From Pontibacter sp. E15-1 (GTDB lineage: Bacteria > Bacteroidota > Bacteroidia > Cytophagales > Hymenobacteraceae): a stretch of DNA of 64,000 nucleotides. This document shows positions 44,155 through 53,638 of this stretch, piece by piece. How positions within the stretch are numbered: position 1 is the first letter of the stretch; every line of letters starts with the position of its first letter. A program made the position numbers and the translations under genes. The stretch covers positions 1-64,000 of the forward strand of contig NZ_JAKVIR010000011.1 of the NCBI RefSeq assembly GCF_022601975.1, read 5' to 3'. The notes beneath the pieces are model-generated. The model did no database searches and was not told where the DNA came from. It saw nothing but the letters and a program-made list of their open reading frames with translations.

Positions 44155-44185
44155 GGGAACGTTCCCGGATTTTGGGAACGTTCCC
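44155..44185. promoter_or_regulatory. Tandem LacI-type operators
   Basis: Two identical perfect palindromes GGGAACGTTCCC at 44155-44166 and 44174-44185, 19 bases centre to centre (about two helical turns), each in the wider context TTTGGGAACGTTCCC. LacI-family repressors bind even palindromes with a central CG, so these are the probable sites for the adjacent regulator. Confidence 0.88.
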
Positions 44186-44279
44186 ATTTCTGTATTCGGC
44201 CTAAAAAATATGTAAGTACTCACTATTCTATTTAATTTGAATAAGCAATCAAATTTCAGGCAGTTATAAACATCTTACT

Positions 44280-45740
44280 ATGAGTACATTAGAGAACAGA
44301 ACCGAATCAGGAAGTATCAAGCCAGGCATTTTGCACATTGGCGTAGGCAATTTTCACAGAGCCCACCAGGCGTTTTATACCAACGCGCTTTTAGAGTTTG
44401 AAGACCAGGCCAATTGGGGAATTTGCGGGGTTAGTTTGTTGCCCTCCGACAAAAAAACGGTGGACGGCTTGAGACAGCAAAATCTTGCCTACACGGTAAC
44501 GGTATGCGGAAGGGATGGCATAGACAAAGTCTATGAGAGTGGTGCGATAAAGGAGCTTATAGCTGGCTACGAGGATCCAAAGGCCGTAATTGCCAAGATT
44601 GCCGCGGAGTCCATCAAGATAATCACGCTTACCATAACAGAGGGTGGATACAACCTGGATAAGCAAACGGGGGATTTTGTGCTAAGCAATGAGGCGATAC
44701 AACATGACCTGGAGAATCCGGGTAGTCCCAAAACGGTTTTTGGCTTTGTTGCGGAAGGATTGCGGGCACGGAAAAAACTAGGTAAGGGAGGACTCACCAT
44801 TCTTTCCTGCGACAACCTGCAGCACAACGGAAACACGGCAAAGAAAGCTTTCACAGCGTTTATAGCGGCGCAAGATAGTGAATTGGCAGCCTGGGTCGGA
44901 CAGAATGTTACGTTTCCCAACAGCATGGTTGACCGCATTACCCCCGCCACCACAGAGCAGGACAAGGAACGCCTGAACAGAAACAGTGGGATAAACGACC
45001 AAGCCCCTGTTTACTGCGAAGATTTTATCCAGTGGGTGATAGAGGACAACTTTATAGCCGGGAGGCCAGCCTGGGAACGGGTGGGGGTTGAATTTACAGA
45101 CGATGTGAGCGCCTTTGAAAACATGAAACTAAGCCTCCTGAATGCCTCCCATACCTTACTCTCCTATCCTGCTTTTCTGAAAGGATACCGCGCTGTAGAC
45201 CAAGCGATGCAAGACCCAGATATCGTGACGTTCGTGCGCAATTTCATGGATATAGATGTGACCCCTTATGTCCAGGTTCCTGAAGGCACAGACCTCGATG
45301 AATACAAGCAGATTCTGGTGGAACGGTTTTCCAATCGGGCCGTCAGCGACCAGGTGAGCAGGTTATGCTTCGACGGGATTTCCAAATTCCCGGTCTATAT
45401 AATGCCAAACTTGCTACACATGATCCGGGATGGCAAGGACCTGACACGTGTAGCCTTCCTTATAGCAGCCTACAGGCACTATCTCAAATACCTGGTCGAC
45501 GAAACAGGTCAGACCTATCAAATTGCTGAGCCCTGGCTCACCACAGAAGACAAACAAGTGATTGCAAGTGAGATACCAAACAGATTCCTGGAGTTGTCAG
45601 CATTCAAAAGCTTAGACTTAAAGAGCTCAGCGGAGTTTGCAAGGCTGTTCGCAAAGTTTGTAAAAGAAATCAAAGAAGAAGGAGTTTCCAGGGTACTGCA
45701 AACTGTCCTGATCAAAACTGAATCTTTCCAATTAAACTAA
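44280..45740 (+). CDS. Mannitol dehydrogenase family protein (probable mannitol 2-dehydrogenase)
   Basis: A 486-residue NAD-dependent polyol dehydrogenase. The N-terminal domain has GVGNFHRAH (21-29). The catalytic signature KLSLLNASH (Lys283, Asn288, His291) matches K-x4-N-x2-H of the long-chain mannitol dehydrogenase family, which oxidises mannitol to fructose; fructuronate and altronate reductases share it. Presence of a fructokinase four genes on favours mannitol or another polyol yielding fructose. First gene of an operon of four under the divergent LacI regulator. Confidence 0.88.
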   Translation: MSTLENRTESGSIKPGILHIGVGNFHRAHQAFYTNALLEFEDQANWGICGVSLLPSDKKTVDGLRQQNLAYTVTVCGRDGIDKVYESGAIKELIAGYEDPKAVIAKIAAESIKIITLTITEGGYNLDKQTGDFVLSNEAIQHDLENPGSPKTVFGFVAEGLRARKKLGKGGLTILSCDNLQHNGNTAKKAFTAFIAAQDSELAAWVGQNVTFPNSMVDRITPATTEQDKERLNRNSGINDQAPVYCEDFIQWVIEDNFIAGRPAWERVGVEFTDDVSAFENMKLSLLNASHTLLSYPAFLKGYRAVDQAMQDPDIVTFVRNFMDIDVTPYVQVPEGTDLDEYKQILVERFSNRAVSDQVSRLCFDGISKFPVYIMPNLLHMIRDGKDLTRVAFLIAAYRHYLKYLVDETGQTYQIAEPWLTTEDKQVIASEIPNRFLELSAFKSLDLKSSAEFARLFAKFVKEIKEEGVSRVLQTVLIKTESFQLN

Positions 45741-45753
45741 AACCACTACTGTC

Positions 45754-47130
45754 ATGGGAATGATCGATATACAACCCGCCACTGTTTCTGCTAAAACTTC
45801 TACGGGAGTAAAACTCAAAAACAGGCTATTGCCTTTCGCGGTCGTCACGTTTATCTACTTTATCGTCGGGTTTCTGACCACCGTCAACGAACAGTTGCAA
45901 GCTCCTCTCAAATTCACCTTCCTGGATGATGCCGGGAGTTTGAAGAACACGTTTACCACGCTCATCACTTTCGCTTTCTTTCTGGGATACCTGATAAACG
46001 GGACCCTGGGAAGCAAATGGGTAAATGCCAAAGGGTATAAAAATACCCTGTTGCGCGGCCTTCTGCTGATGCTCTCGGGGTTAATCATGTATTTGTGTGC
46101 TGCGCTGCTGGGCGATAATTACCCCTATTTGGTTTTCCAGGTAGGTGATTCCATCATAGCATACGGATTTATTGTTTTCGTTATGGGATCGTATCTGATG
46201 GGAACCTCAGCGGCCGTGATTCAGGTGGTGGTGAATCCATACGTCGCTTCGTATGATTTGCCCGGCACCCAACCGGTTCAGCGCCTCAACATCACAACCG
46301 CAATCAACTCCATCGGTACAACCTCCGCACCCTTCTTTGTCACGGTTGTGATGTTCAGCGGAATCTCCATTGAGAACATCGAGATTCATCAGCTGCTATG
46401 GCCCCTGATGATGCTGATTGCCTGTGTGCTGGCAGTTACGGTAATGACGAGTAAACTCCACTTGCCGGATATAGCCCATACACGGTTTGCTTCGGGAGAG
46501 GTGCCCCAGAGAAGCATATGGTCTTTCAGGCATTTTGCCCTGGGTGTGCTGGCAATCTTCTGCTATGTCGGGACAGAGGTAGCCATTGGGGCAAACATCA
46601 ACCTCTACGCTTTTGAGCTGATGGACTCCGGGCACGCCATTAGCTTCTTCGGCAGAACCGACCTCATCATCGGCGGCATGGACTTCGGCATACACGCCTT
46701 GTTGTCTACTTTGTACTGGGGCGGATTCCTTGTTGGGCGCTTTGTTGCCAGCTTCTTCAGTAACATATCTGCCAGGCTACAGTTAACGGTTGCCGCGTCA
46801 CTGTCTACAGTTCTGGTAATTGTCGCGATGATCACTCAAAATCTGTGGTTCTTGGTGGCCATCGGCTTGCTGCATTCCACGATGTGGAGCTGTATTTTTT
46901 CGCTGTCAACCAAAGGGTTGAACAAGTACACGTCCAAGGCTTCGGGGGTATTTATCTCTGCTGTGTTTGGAGGCGCTGTCTTCACGATCATGCAGGGTGG
47001 GTTGGCCGATATTATCGGCTCCTGGAGGTGGACCTGGTCCCTGAACGTGATCTGCGAACTGGTGATTTTGTGCTATGCCCTGTTCTGGTTCCGCATCAGG
47101 GAAAAGGACAATCTCGATGAAGTGGTATAA
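45754..47130 (+). CDS. FHS-family sugar MFS transporter (GluP/FucP-like)
   Basis: A membrane protein of about 458 residues with twelve predicted helices. The N terminus LPFAVVTFIYFIVGFLTTVNEQLQAPLK and the NPYVASYD motif near residue 155 are typical of the fucose-galactose-H+ symporter family, as is GGAVFTIMQGGLAD near the C terminus. Starting 13 bases after the dehydrogenase, it probably imports the polyol or fructose across the inner membrane. Substrate inferred from context. Confidence 0.88.
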   Translation: MGMIDIQPATVSAKTSTGVKLKNRLLPFAVVTFIYFIVGFLTTVNEQLQAPLKFTFLDDAGSLKNTFTTLITFAFFLGYLINGTLGSKWVNAKGYKNTLLRGLLLMLSGLIMYLCAALLGDNYPYLVFQVGDSIIAYGFIVFVMGSYLMGTSAAVIQVVVNPYVASYDLPGTQPVQRLNITTAINSIGTTSAPFFVTVVMFSGISIENIEIHQLLWPLMMLIACVLAVTVMTSKLHLPDIAHTRFASGEVPQRSIWSFRHFALGVLAIFCYVGTEVAIGANINLYAFELMDSGHAISFFGRTDLIIGGMDFGIHALLSTLYWGGFLVGRFVASFFSNISARLQLTVAASLSTVLVIVAMITQNLWFLVAIGLLHSTMWSCIFSLSTKGLNKYTSKASGVFISAVFGGAVFTIMQGGLADIIGSWRWTWSLNVICELVILCYALFWFRIREKDNLDEVV

Positions 47131-47174
47131 AACTCATCTTCAAGTATCTATCTAAAATTTTAAATAGGGAAATC

Positions 47175-47909
47175 ATGCGTAAGGTAAATTTGCTATCGAT
47201 AATATTTTTTATTCTGGGAGCCGGCACGGCACTCGGTCAGGAACTGCACTCTTCGCTGCAGATCCGGAACAGCCACTTATGGAGGGGCCTGGAGGTGGCG
47301 ACGGGCCTTGTATATACCGGAGACGTAAAGATCAGCTATAAAGAATTTTACGGTGGGTTCTGGAGTGGTGGAGACGCTAGCGGCTCCTACAAAGAGTTTA
47401 ACAACTTTATAGGGTATAAGAATCAGGGTTTGGTTCTGGAATTGTGGGATATCTATAATTTCTCCCCGGAGGCCACCTATAACAATAAGGAGTTTTTTAA
47501 CTACAACTCACAGGAGACAGGCCGTTTTTGGGACATGAGGTCAAACTACACGATCAGCACTGCCCTCCCCCTGACGTTGAGCTGGAACACCGTTGTTTTT
47601 GGCAGAGACAAAACCACTGAAAGCCGAGAAAGCAAATACTCCACTTTTGTTTCAGCGGAATACCCTTTGTATAAAAAACAGGGGTTAGAAGTGAGAGGCA
47701 GAGCCGGCTACAGCTTCGCGTTAAACCAAGGCAAAGGCGAAACGGCCAATTTCTTTGCCAACGACGCGGGTTTTAGTGAAATAAGCCTTATCGTCTCTAA
47801 AGACCTGGAAGTACAGGGCTATAAAATTCCGCTGGGAATCTGGGGTATGTGGAACCCTGTAAATGAAAATGCATTTCTTCAGTTTTCAGCGCAGGTCTAT
47901 TCATTCTGA
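47175..47909 (+). CDS. Exported beta-rich protein, probable outer-membrane channel
   Basis: A 244-residue protein with signal peptide (NLLSIIFFILGAGTALGQ) and alternating strands rich in aromatic and polar residues (RNSHLWRGLEVATGLVYTGD; EFYGGFWSGGDASGSYKEF; ELWDIYNFSPEATY), ending in QFSAQVYSF with a C-terminal Phe. This suggests a small beta barrel. No family recognised with certainty. Its place in the operon, 44 bases after the transporter, suggests it lets the sugar through the outer membrane. Confidence 0.7.
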   Translation: MRKVNLLSIIFFILGAGTALGQELHSSLQIRNSHLWRGLEVATGLVYTGDVKISYKEFYGGFWSGGDASGSYKEFNNFIGYKNQGLVLELWDIYNFSPEATYNNKEFFNYNSQETGRFWDMRSNYTISTALPLTLSWNTVVFGRDKTTESRESKYSTFVSAEYPLYKKQGLEVRGRAGYSFALNQGKGETANFFANDAGFSEISLIVSKDLEVQGYKIPLGIWGMWNPVNENAFLQFSAQVYSF

Positions 47910-48047
47910 TAACACTGCTACGCACTCCGGGTATGGTGCTTCCGAATGGCCGCTGGCTCTCGGGCGTCTGCCTCCGCTCAATCCCTGACATAGGTATAAG
48001 CTGTTTTACACCAGCAATTTTTAAACTATTTATAAGCTGATAATCTG

Positions 48048-48944
48048 ATGAAGTGTCAATCAAGAATTTTTTGTTTCGGAGAAGTGCTTTGGGATATTCT
48101 GCCCAGCGGTAAGCTTCCCGGCGGGGCTCCCATGAACGTAGCCATCCACCTTCGGCGCAACGGGTTTGATCCTGCGGTGGTGAGCCGGGTAGGAAGCGAT
48201 GACCTGGGCAAGGGGCTTATTGCTTTCCTGCAAGAACAGCACATCGACACAGCGTGGCTGCAAACGGGCCTAACGCACCTGACTGGGGTGGTGAAAGCTA
48301 ATATCTCTGACCGCAACGAGGTGACCTATAAAATTGTGGAGCCAGTGGCCTGGGACTACATCCAGTATGAGGAAAGGACTGCAGAGCTGATTGCGCAGAG
48401 CGAAGTCTTCCTTTACGGCAGCCTGGTGGCGCGCAACGCCACTTCCCAGGAGACCCTGCTCCGATACCTGCCGCTGGCCAAACGCAAAGTTTTTGATGTG
48501 AACCTGCGGCCGCCGTATTATACCCCTGAACGGATTCTGACGCTGTTGGAATATGCCGACATCGTGAAAATGAATCATCAGGAACTGGCCGCGATTTGCG
48601 AATGGCTTGGGGCAGATGGAGATGAGGTGCAGCAGATGCGTTTCATCAAAGACCATTTTAGCCTGGAACTGGTGATTGTAACCCGCGGAGACAGGGGCGC
48701 TGCCGCCATGCATGAGGCGGGCTACTTTGAGCATGCCGGTTTTCAGGTGGAAGTAGAAGACACCATAGGCAGCGGTGATGCTTTTCTGGCGACGTTCCTG
48801 ACCAACTATCTGCAGGAAAAACCTCTGGAGCACACCCTGGAGAGAGCCTGCCTGGTTGGTGCGTTTCTGGCAACGCAGCGCGGGGCTACCCCTGCCTATG
48901 TGCCGCAAGAGATCACAGAAGCTTCACTCAGTGCCTTGGTGTGA
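48048..48944 (+). CDS. PfkB-family carbohydrate kinase, probable fructokinase
   Basis: A 298-residue ribokinase-fold kinase. The N-terminal motif CFGEVLWDILPSGKLPGGAPMNVAIHL has the GGAPxN substrate site, and the C-terminal signature DTIGSGDAFLATFL holds the catalytic Asp (GSGDAF). GEVLWD plus GGAP is characteristic of bacterial fructokinases. It would phosphorylate the fructose produced by the dehydrogenase to fructose 6-phosphate. A 138-base gap precedes it, so it could have a separate promoter as well. Confidence 0.88.
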   Translation: MKCQSRIFCFGEVLWDILPSGKLPGGAPMNVAIHLRRNGFDPAVVSRVGSDDLGKGLIAFLQEQHIDTAWLQTGLTHLTGVVKANISDRNEVTYKIVEPVAWDYIQYEERTAELIAQSEVFLYGSLVARNATSQETLLRYLPLAKRKVFDVNLRPPYYTPERILTLLEYADIVKMNHQELAAICEWLGADGDEVQQMRFIKDHFSLELVIVTRGDRGAAAMHEAGYFEHAGFQVEVEDTIGSGDAFLATFLTNYLQEKPLEHTLERACLVGAFLATQRGATPAYVPQEITEASLSALV

Positions 48945-49139
48945 GTGGAGGGATGCTTTTATAAGAGTAAGGATAAGTTATGGCTGGTAAGCAAGAATCT
49001 GATAGCCAACAGGTGTTGTTCGAATCGGGAGTGTAGTATAACTTGAGTGCCTCGGTAAAGTTGAGATCGGTATATAACTGCTTTTTTCGCCGTTCACTCA
49101 CTAACGATAGCACTTAATATTTGAGCAGCAGCACATAGC

Positions 49140-49316
49140 TTCTTCACGGCCACTATACTGGAGTGGAAACACCTGCACAAACCATATGAGTACGAAGATA
49201 TTATCCTGAGTAGTCTCCGATTTCTGGACGACAACAAGCGGGTGTAAGTTCAGGGGTACGCGATCATGCCCGACCATATTCACCTGCTCTGAAAAAAGGA
49301 AGAGCCGTACAAGTGA
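49140..49316 (+). pseudogene. Remnant of a REP-associated (Y1/HUH) transposase
   Basis: One frame reads FFTATILEWKHLHKPYEYEDIILSSLRFLDDNKRV, a TAA at 49244-49246, then VQGYAIMPDHIHLL, a TGA at 49290-49292, and KKEEPYK. The MPDHIHLL segment is the HUH histidine motif of IS200-like/RAYT transposases. Two stops and missing ends (no catalytic Tyr region) show it is dead. Confidence 0.75.
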
Positions 49317-49340
49317 CGCAGCGCTAGTCTTGGGAATACA

Positions 49341-49368
49341 GTAGAGACGCAAAATTTTGCGTCTCTAC
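49341..49368. repeat. Perfect 28-bp palindrome, REP-like
   Basis: GTAGAGACGCAAAA followed directly by its exact reverse complement, 25 bases after the RAYT remnant. Such palindromes next to RAYT genes are typical of REP elements. Confidence 0.75.
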
Positions 49369-49409
49369 TACACACCCTATGTTCTCTACACCACCTGATC
49401 ATCGGTAAG

Positions 49410-50075
49410 CTACGGCTGAAAGTGGTTGGTATGCCGGAACAGACAATAATTGTAAAGCATCATCCAAAGAAAACAGCTGCTGTAGAAAAATTCCCCCAGT
49501 TCCTCTTCTTGTCCTGTGGGCTCGTCCAGCATCAGCAGCGAGGCGAACAGATAGCCAAGACTCAGGAATCTGGGTGGAAGTATGAGCTGCTTGTGCCGTG
49601 CGAAGAAGTCGCGCACCATTTGTATACCCGTAAGCCAGGGCAGCACTAACCCATACATAGCCAGAACCAGCAGTGCAACAAGCCTCGTCCTGATCCGAAA
49701 CGCACCCTGCACCATGTTGTGGATATTCGTTTCGTTCTGGTCGCTATATGTGGAGAATACTCCCTTCGTTTCCCAGTCGAAGACGCGCTGCATCCAGCTG
49801 ATTTCCTCAAAACCCGCAAGGAAATTGAAGGCCGAGAAAATGGCGAAAAACCAGTGCAGGTAGCCATACCGCTTTTTAATCTGAAGGGCAAGGTATACAG
49901 AAAGGCAACCGGTTAGCAGCAAAAGGGCAAACGTGAGCCACTCAAAGAGGTGATCCTCCTGGAGCACTAGCGTGTAGGCATCCATGCTCAACAGATAAAA
50001 GAGCAACATAACGCCCGTTATAACCGGAAACAGGAATTTGCTAGAGCGCTGCAGCAAATTGAAAGATAATTCCAC
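49410..50075 (-). CDS. Hypothetical multi-pass membrane protein
   Basis: A 221-residue inner-membrane protein with five or six hydrophobic helices (FLFPVITGVMLLFYLLSM; LTFALLLLTGCLSVYLAL; LHWFFAIFSAFNFLAGF; RLVALLVLAMYGLVLPWL; LSLGYLFASLLMLD; FLWMMLYNYCLF). A charged motif FEEISWMQRVFDWETKG lies between helices 3 and 4. No function recognised. Isolated gene among repeats and remnants. Confidence 0.7.
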   Translation of the reverse strand: MELSFNLLQRSSKFLFPVITGVMLLFYLLSMDAYTLVLQEDHLFEWLTFALLLLTGCLSVYLALQIKKRYGYLHWFFAIFSAFNFLAGFEEISWMQRVFDWETKGVFSTYSDQNETNIHNMVQGAFRIRTRLVALLVLAMYGLVLPWLTGIQMVRDFFARHKQLILPPRFLSLGYLFASLLMLDEPTGQEEELGEFFYSSCFLWMMLYNYCLFRHTNHFQP

Positions 50076-50327
50076 TTGGCAAAATCTTTAGTAGTATTAA
50101 ATCATATAAAAACAAGTTAAAACTGTCTTATTCTTATAACGCTACCTTAACCTGTAAGTTGTTAAAACTCTATTCTATACACACTATGCATCCGAGGCTA
50201 ATCCCATATATGGAAGCGTTTTTACGAACATCCAAATCCGCCTTTAGATAGGATTGTAAGCGGAAACCTGGAAGTCGCCTGAAACATGCATTGGGTATAA
50301 AAAGAAAAGCTATGCAAAACTGCCGAG

Positions 50328-50495
50328 GGGATCCTGAAGCGCCTTGGCATCGACACAATCGACCTTTATTACCAGCATCGTATGGACCCGCAAGTGCTTA
50401 TTTAAGACACGATTGGGGCCATAGCAATCTGGTGAAGGAAGGGATGATCCACTTTATCGGTATTTCTGAAGCGGAGCTAAACACCAATTTGCTCC
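50328..50495 (+). pseudogene. Aldo/keto reductase fragment
   Basis: One frame gives GILKRLGIDTIDLYYQHRMDPQVLI, a TAA, then DTIGAIA; after a one-base shift it continues NLVKEGMIHFIGISEAELN. This is the central segment of aldo/keto reductases (SLxRLGxDYIDLYYxHR ... LVxxGKIRxIGxSE). It has a stop, a frameshift and no ends, so it is a decayed remnant. Confidence 0.8.
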
Positions 50496-50506
50496 CGCTT
50501 TTTTTA

Positions 50507-53500
50507 TTACCTGACCGCAGCCGGCTTGTTCTGTGGCACTAGCGCTGCCGTCTGGGCCGGGGTTGCCAGCGGGTCTTTAGCACCAGCAGTTGCAAGCTGC
50601 GCGCCACCAGTATAATACTTGTTCAGGTATGGCTCCAGGATAGGCTCCATTCCGCGCAGCACTTGTACGGGCAGCGAGGAGGTAAACCCGAAATCTGCAG
50701 CTTCGCGGCCTGGCACAAAGGCCGTCAGCGTGCCAAAATGCCTGTCGCCGAGGAAAAAGACAAAGGTGGCTGTACGGTTAACCGCCCGCGAGGTGATGCG
50801 GTGCCCTCTGGAGCTCAGCGTGACCATGCGGTTATCGCCTGTGCCCGTTTTGCCGCCCATCCTCAGTATCGCCCCGTCTGCCCGCACGAAACCACCCTGC
50901 AGTCTGCGAGCTGTCCCGACTTCCACCACCTCCAGCAATGCCCTTTTAAGTGTGGCGGCCACTTCCGGCACCAACACCTGTTCTCCCGGTGCAGGCTGGC
51001 AGCCTAGCGCCGTCTCGTAGGGGGTATGGGCCGCAAAATGCAGCGATTCAATGTGCAGGGTTCGCTGCCGCACACCGTTGTTCAGGATGATCCCCATAAG
51101 CTCGGCCAGGGCTTCGGGCCGGTCGCCAGAAGACCCTAGGGCCGTTGCCAGCGAAGGCACCAACTGCTGAAACGGATAGCCCAGGCGCTGCCATCTTTGC
51201 TGTATAGACTCGAAAGCGTCCAGCTCCAGCATGGTGCGGATACGCGAATCGCGGGCACTCTTAAAGCGTGTCTTAAACAGCCAGGCGTATACTTCCCGGC
51301 GCTGGGGCTCACTTTCCTTCACAACTTCTGTCCAGGTAGCCTCCGGATGGAGCAGCATGTATTGCAACAGCCAAAGCTCGAGAGGATGGGCACGGGACAA
51401 ATAGCCCTGATCGGCTAAATTATACGCCTTGGGGCCATAGCGCTCATAAAGCTCTTCCACTCTGTCGTTCTTCAGCTTCTCACCAGGCAGTTGCTCTCTC
51501 AAAAACCGGTCAAAGGTCTTCAGGTCTTTGTCGGGGTATAGAAACCGATGCACCACCGCCAGCCTTACCGGGTTTTTGCGCATGCTGTTGAGTAATGTGG
51601 CAAATCGCTGCTGCGCGTCCTGTCCTTCGTATTTCCGCCAGAAGCGCCTCAGGTATGTTTGTCCCTCCCTGTCAGCGAACTGTGAGAGATACGTGCGGCG
51701 GCGCGGGTCGAGGTCGTTGCTCAGGAGCGCGGCGGCGTTGTCCACGTTTTGGTAGGTCGCGTAGCGCACCACATCGCGCATAAGCCGGATAAACGGCAGG
51801 TTAATGGATTTCAGGAATGCCTCTTGCACGGAAGGGTTACGCCCGTTGTCACTGTTTTGGAAATTGTGGAATGTATGCATCCCTCCTCCGGTAAAGAAGC
51901 CCTCATAGGGGCTTGCCGAATAACGGCGTTGCAGGGCAGCGTCGAGGGTTGCCTGCAGGCTTTTGTCTTTTGCCTGCGAGAGGTATTGCAGCACCCAGCG
52001 CGACAGGTTATCCTGTGGGGTGGCCAGCGCCTGTTTCAAATCGGCCTGCGGCGCACCGGCATAGCGCGCATGCACTTCTGCGATGATCTGCAGATAGGTA
52101 GTCAGCACCCGTAGCTTTGCCGTAGACCCCAATTCAAGCTTGCTGCCTTCGTTCATATCAAAGGGCTGATCGGTATTGTCTGTCTGCACGCGCACCAGGT
52201 TGCCTGTGGGCGTCCGCTCCAGCAACGTGAAGCTATACCGCACTTCCTCAGTCCGGCCTGCCTTCAGCATGCGGTCGCCCAACACCCCTATCTTGCCGGC
52301 AAACTCAGGGTCACTCAACTGGTTGAGGTAGGCAGTGACTTGCGCCTGGAGGTCGTTCTGCAAAGTGGCGGTGGCATCCAGGTCCAGGCGGTCCAGGTCA
52401 TAGAGTGATTTCCCCAAAAGGTTGGACAGGTGCGTGCGTGCAATGAGAGCGCCCTTGTCTGTATCCTTAATCCGTTGCGCCGGGGCTTCGTCAAAATCCC
52501 TGAAACTGACTTCCCGGGCCAGTCCGGCATCGCGCAAGCTGGGCTGTATATAGTTGTTGCTGGCCAACAGGCGCAGGTAGGCCGCTGTCAGCGAATTCAG
52601 TTCGGTATGTCCCTCCTGGCCCAGGTAATAGGATGGCCGACGCTGGGCGATCATCAAAGACAGCACCTGCCGCAATGCCTGGCCTTGTGCCTGCAGCGTG
52701 TCGCCGGTTGGGTGAGGCTGTCGCAGCAGCTGGTTCACCTGCTCCATGTCGGAGTTAAACCATACCCAAAGTCCGTCGGCAAGGCCATGCACCTCGCCAT
52801 ATCCCGGCGCCCCCGAGAGCGGCACCGTGTTCAGGTAGGAAAGCACAAGTCCCTTCCGCGCCGGCAAGGTCTCTTTACCCCCCTGGTATGCCCGAACGCT
52901 TGCCGACACCATCTGCTGTAGTTTCTCGCGAGGCCCCGCAGTGATACCTGACGGCGAGTGCCTGTACTTCTCAATCTGCGTGGCCAGCGTGCTGCCCCCA
53001 ATGGTTTTGTAATCAAGTCCAACCCTTTTTGCAGCCTCGTGCAGAGAAGCTCTCGAAAAGCGTTTCCAGTCAACAGCGGGGTTCATGTATGGGTTGTCGG
53101 AGGAGAGCAACTCACGGTTCTCAATAAACAGCAGCGAGTTAACGATCAGGGGTGGTATAGAGTCGAACGCGGCATAAATGCGGCGTGGGTAACGGAACTG
53201 GTATAAGGGCTGGCCGCTGGCATCGGCGATGCGCAGGCCAGTCTGCATTTTCTCGGTGTAAGGTGTAAAATAACCGTCCTGGGTATAGGCGAGCAGTTCA
53301 GGAGAGAAACTTGCCTGCGAGGCGATGTACATTCCTTTGCGTTTTGCCCTGTCCAGGAAATTTGGAAGTTGCGCGTAGCCAAGCCTTGTGTCGAAGGGGC
53401 CGTTTTGAGGGAAAGCGATCGACTTGCTTGGCCCGCTTTCCAGGCGATAGGTCAGGGATGACGCGATGCGCGTGAACTCCTGCGACTGAAACCTGGAGGT

Positions 53501-53638
53501 GTTCATCTCATAAAGCACAAGCGAAACGGCGATAATGACAACAAGCAGCGCTATACCTGCAATCGCCCATTTCAGGACAGACCAGCGTTGCTTTTTTTTC
53601 CTTTCCTCAGGAGTGATAGGTGAGTAGTTGACGACCAT
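50507..53638 (-). CDS. Class A penicillin-binding-protein-like transglycosylase/transpeptidase
   Basis: A 1043-residue protein anchored by one N-terminal helix (LKWAIAGIALLVVIIAVSLVLY, about 24-45). The GT51 glycosyltransferase domain holds LLFIENRELLSSDNPYMNPAVDWKRF with the catalytic Glu and GGSTLATQIEKYRHSP. The transpeptidase-like domain shows the SxxK motif GSTAKL near residue 505 and KTGTGDN near residue 930. The wide separation of these motifs reflects an inserted region of roughly 300 residues. It probably builds peptidoglycan in the periplasm. It is longer than E. coli PBP1a/1b and forms a Bacteroidota-type subfamily. Confidence 0.85.
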   Translation of the reverse strand: MVVNYSPITPEERKKKQRWSVLKWAIAGIALLVVIIAVSLVLYEMNTSRFQSQEFTRIASSLTYRLESGPSKSIAFPQNGPFDTRLGYAQLPNFLDRAKRKGMYIASQASFSPELLAYTQDGYFTPYTEKMQTGLRIADASGQPLYQFRYPRRIYAAFDSIPPLIVNSLLFIENRELLSSDNPYMNPAVDWKRFSRASLHEAAKRVGLDYKTIGGSTLATQIEKYRHSPSGITAGPREKLQQMVSASVRAYQGGKETLPARKGLVLSYLNTVPLSGAPGYGEVHGLADGLWVWFNSDMEQVNQLLRQPHPTGDTLQAQGQALRQVLSLMIAQRRPSYYLGQEGHTELNSLTAAYLRLLASNNYIQPSLRDAGLAREVSFRDFDEAPAQRIKDTDKGALIARTHLSNLLGKSLYDLDRLDLDATATLQNDLQAQVTAYLNQLSDPEFAGKIGVLGDRMLKAGRTEEVRYSFTLLERTPTGNLVRVQTDNTDQPFDMNEGSKLELGSTAKLRVLTTYLQIIAEVHARYAGAPQADLKQALATPQDNLSRWVLQYLSQAKDKSLQATLDAALQRRYSASPYEGFFTGGGMHTFHNFQNSDNGRNPSVQEAFLKSINLPFIRLMRDVVRYATYQNVDNAAALLSNDLDPRRRTYLSQFADREGQTYLRRFWRKYEGQDAQQRFATLLNSMRKNPVRLAVVHRFLYPDKDLKTFDRFLREQLPGEKLKNDRVEELYERYGPKAYNLADQGYLSRAHPLELWLLQYMLLHPEATWTEVVKESEPQRREVYAWLFKTRFKSARDSRIRTMLELDAFESIQQRWQRLGYPFQQLVPSLATALGSSGDRPEALAELMGIILNNGVRQRTLHIESLHFAAHTPYETALGCQPAPGEQVLVPEVAATLKRALLEVVEVGTARRLQGGFVRADGAILRMGGKTGTGDNRMVTLSSRGHRITSRAVNRTATFVFFLGDRHFGTLTAFVPGREAADFGFTSSLPVQVLRGMEPILEPYLNKYYTGGAQLATAGAKDPLATPAQTAALVPQNKPAAVR

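Noticed and set aside
44107..44223. Longer LacI start
   Set aside because: It would place both operators and the promoter inside the coding region.
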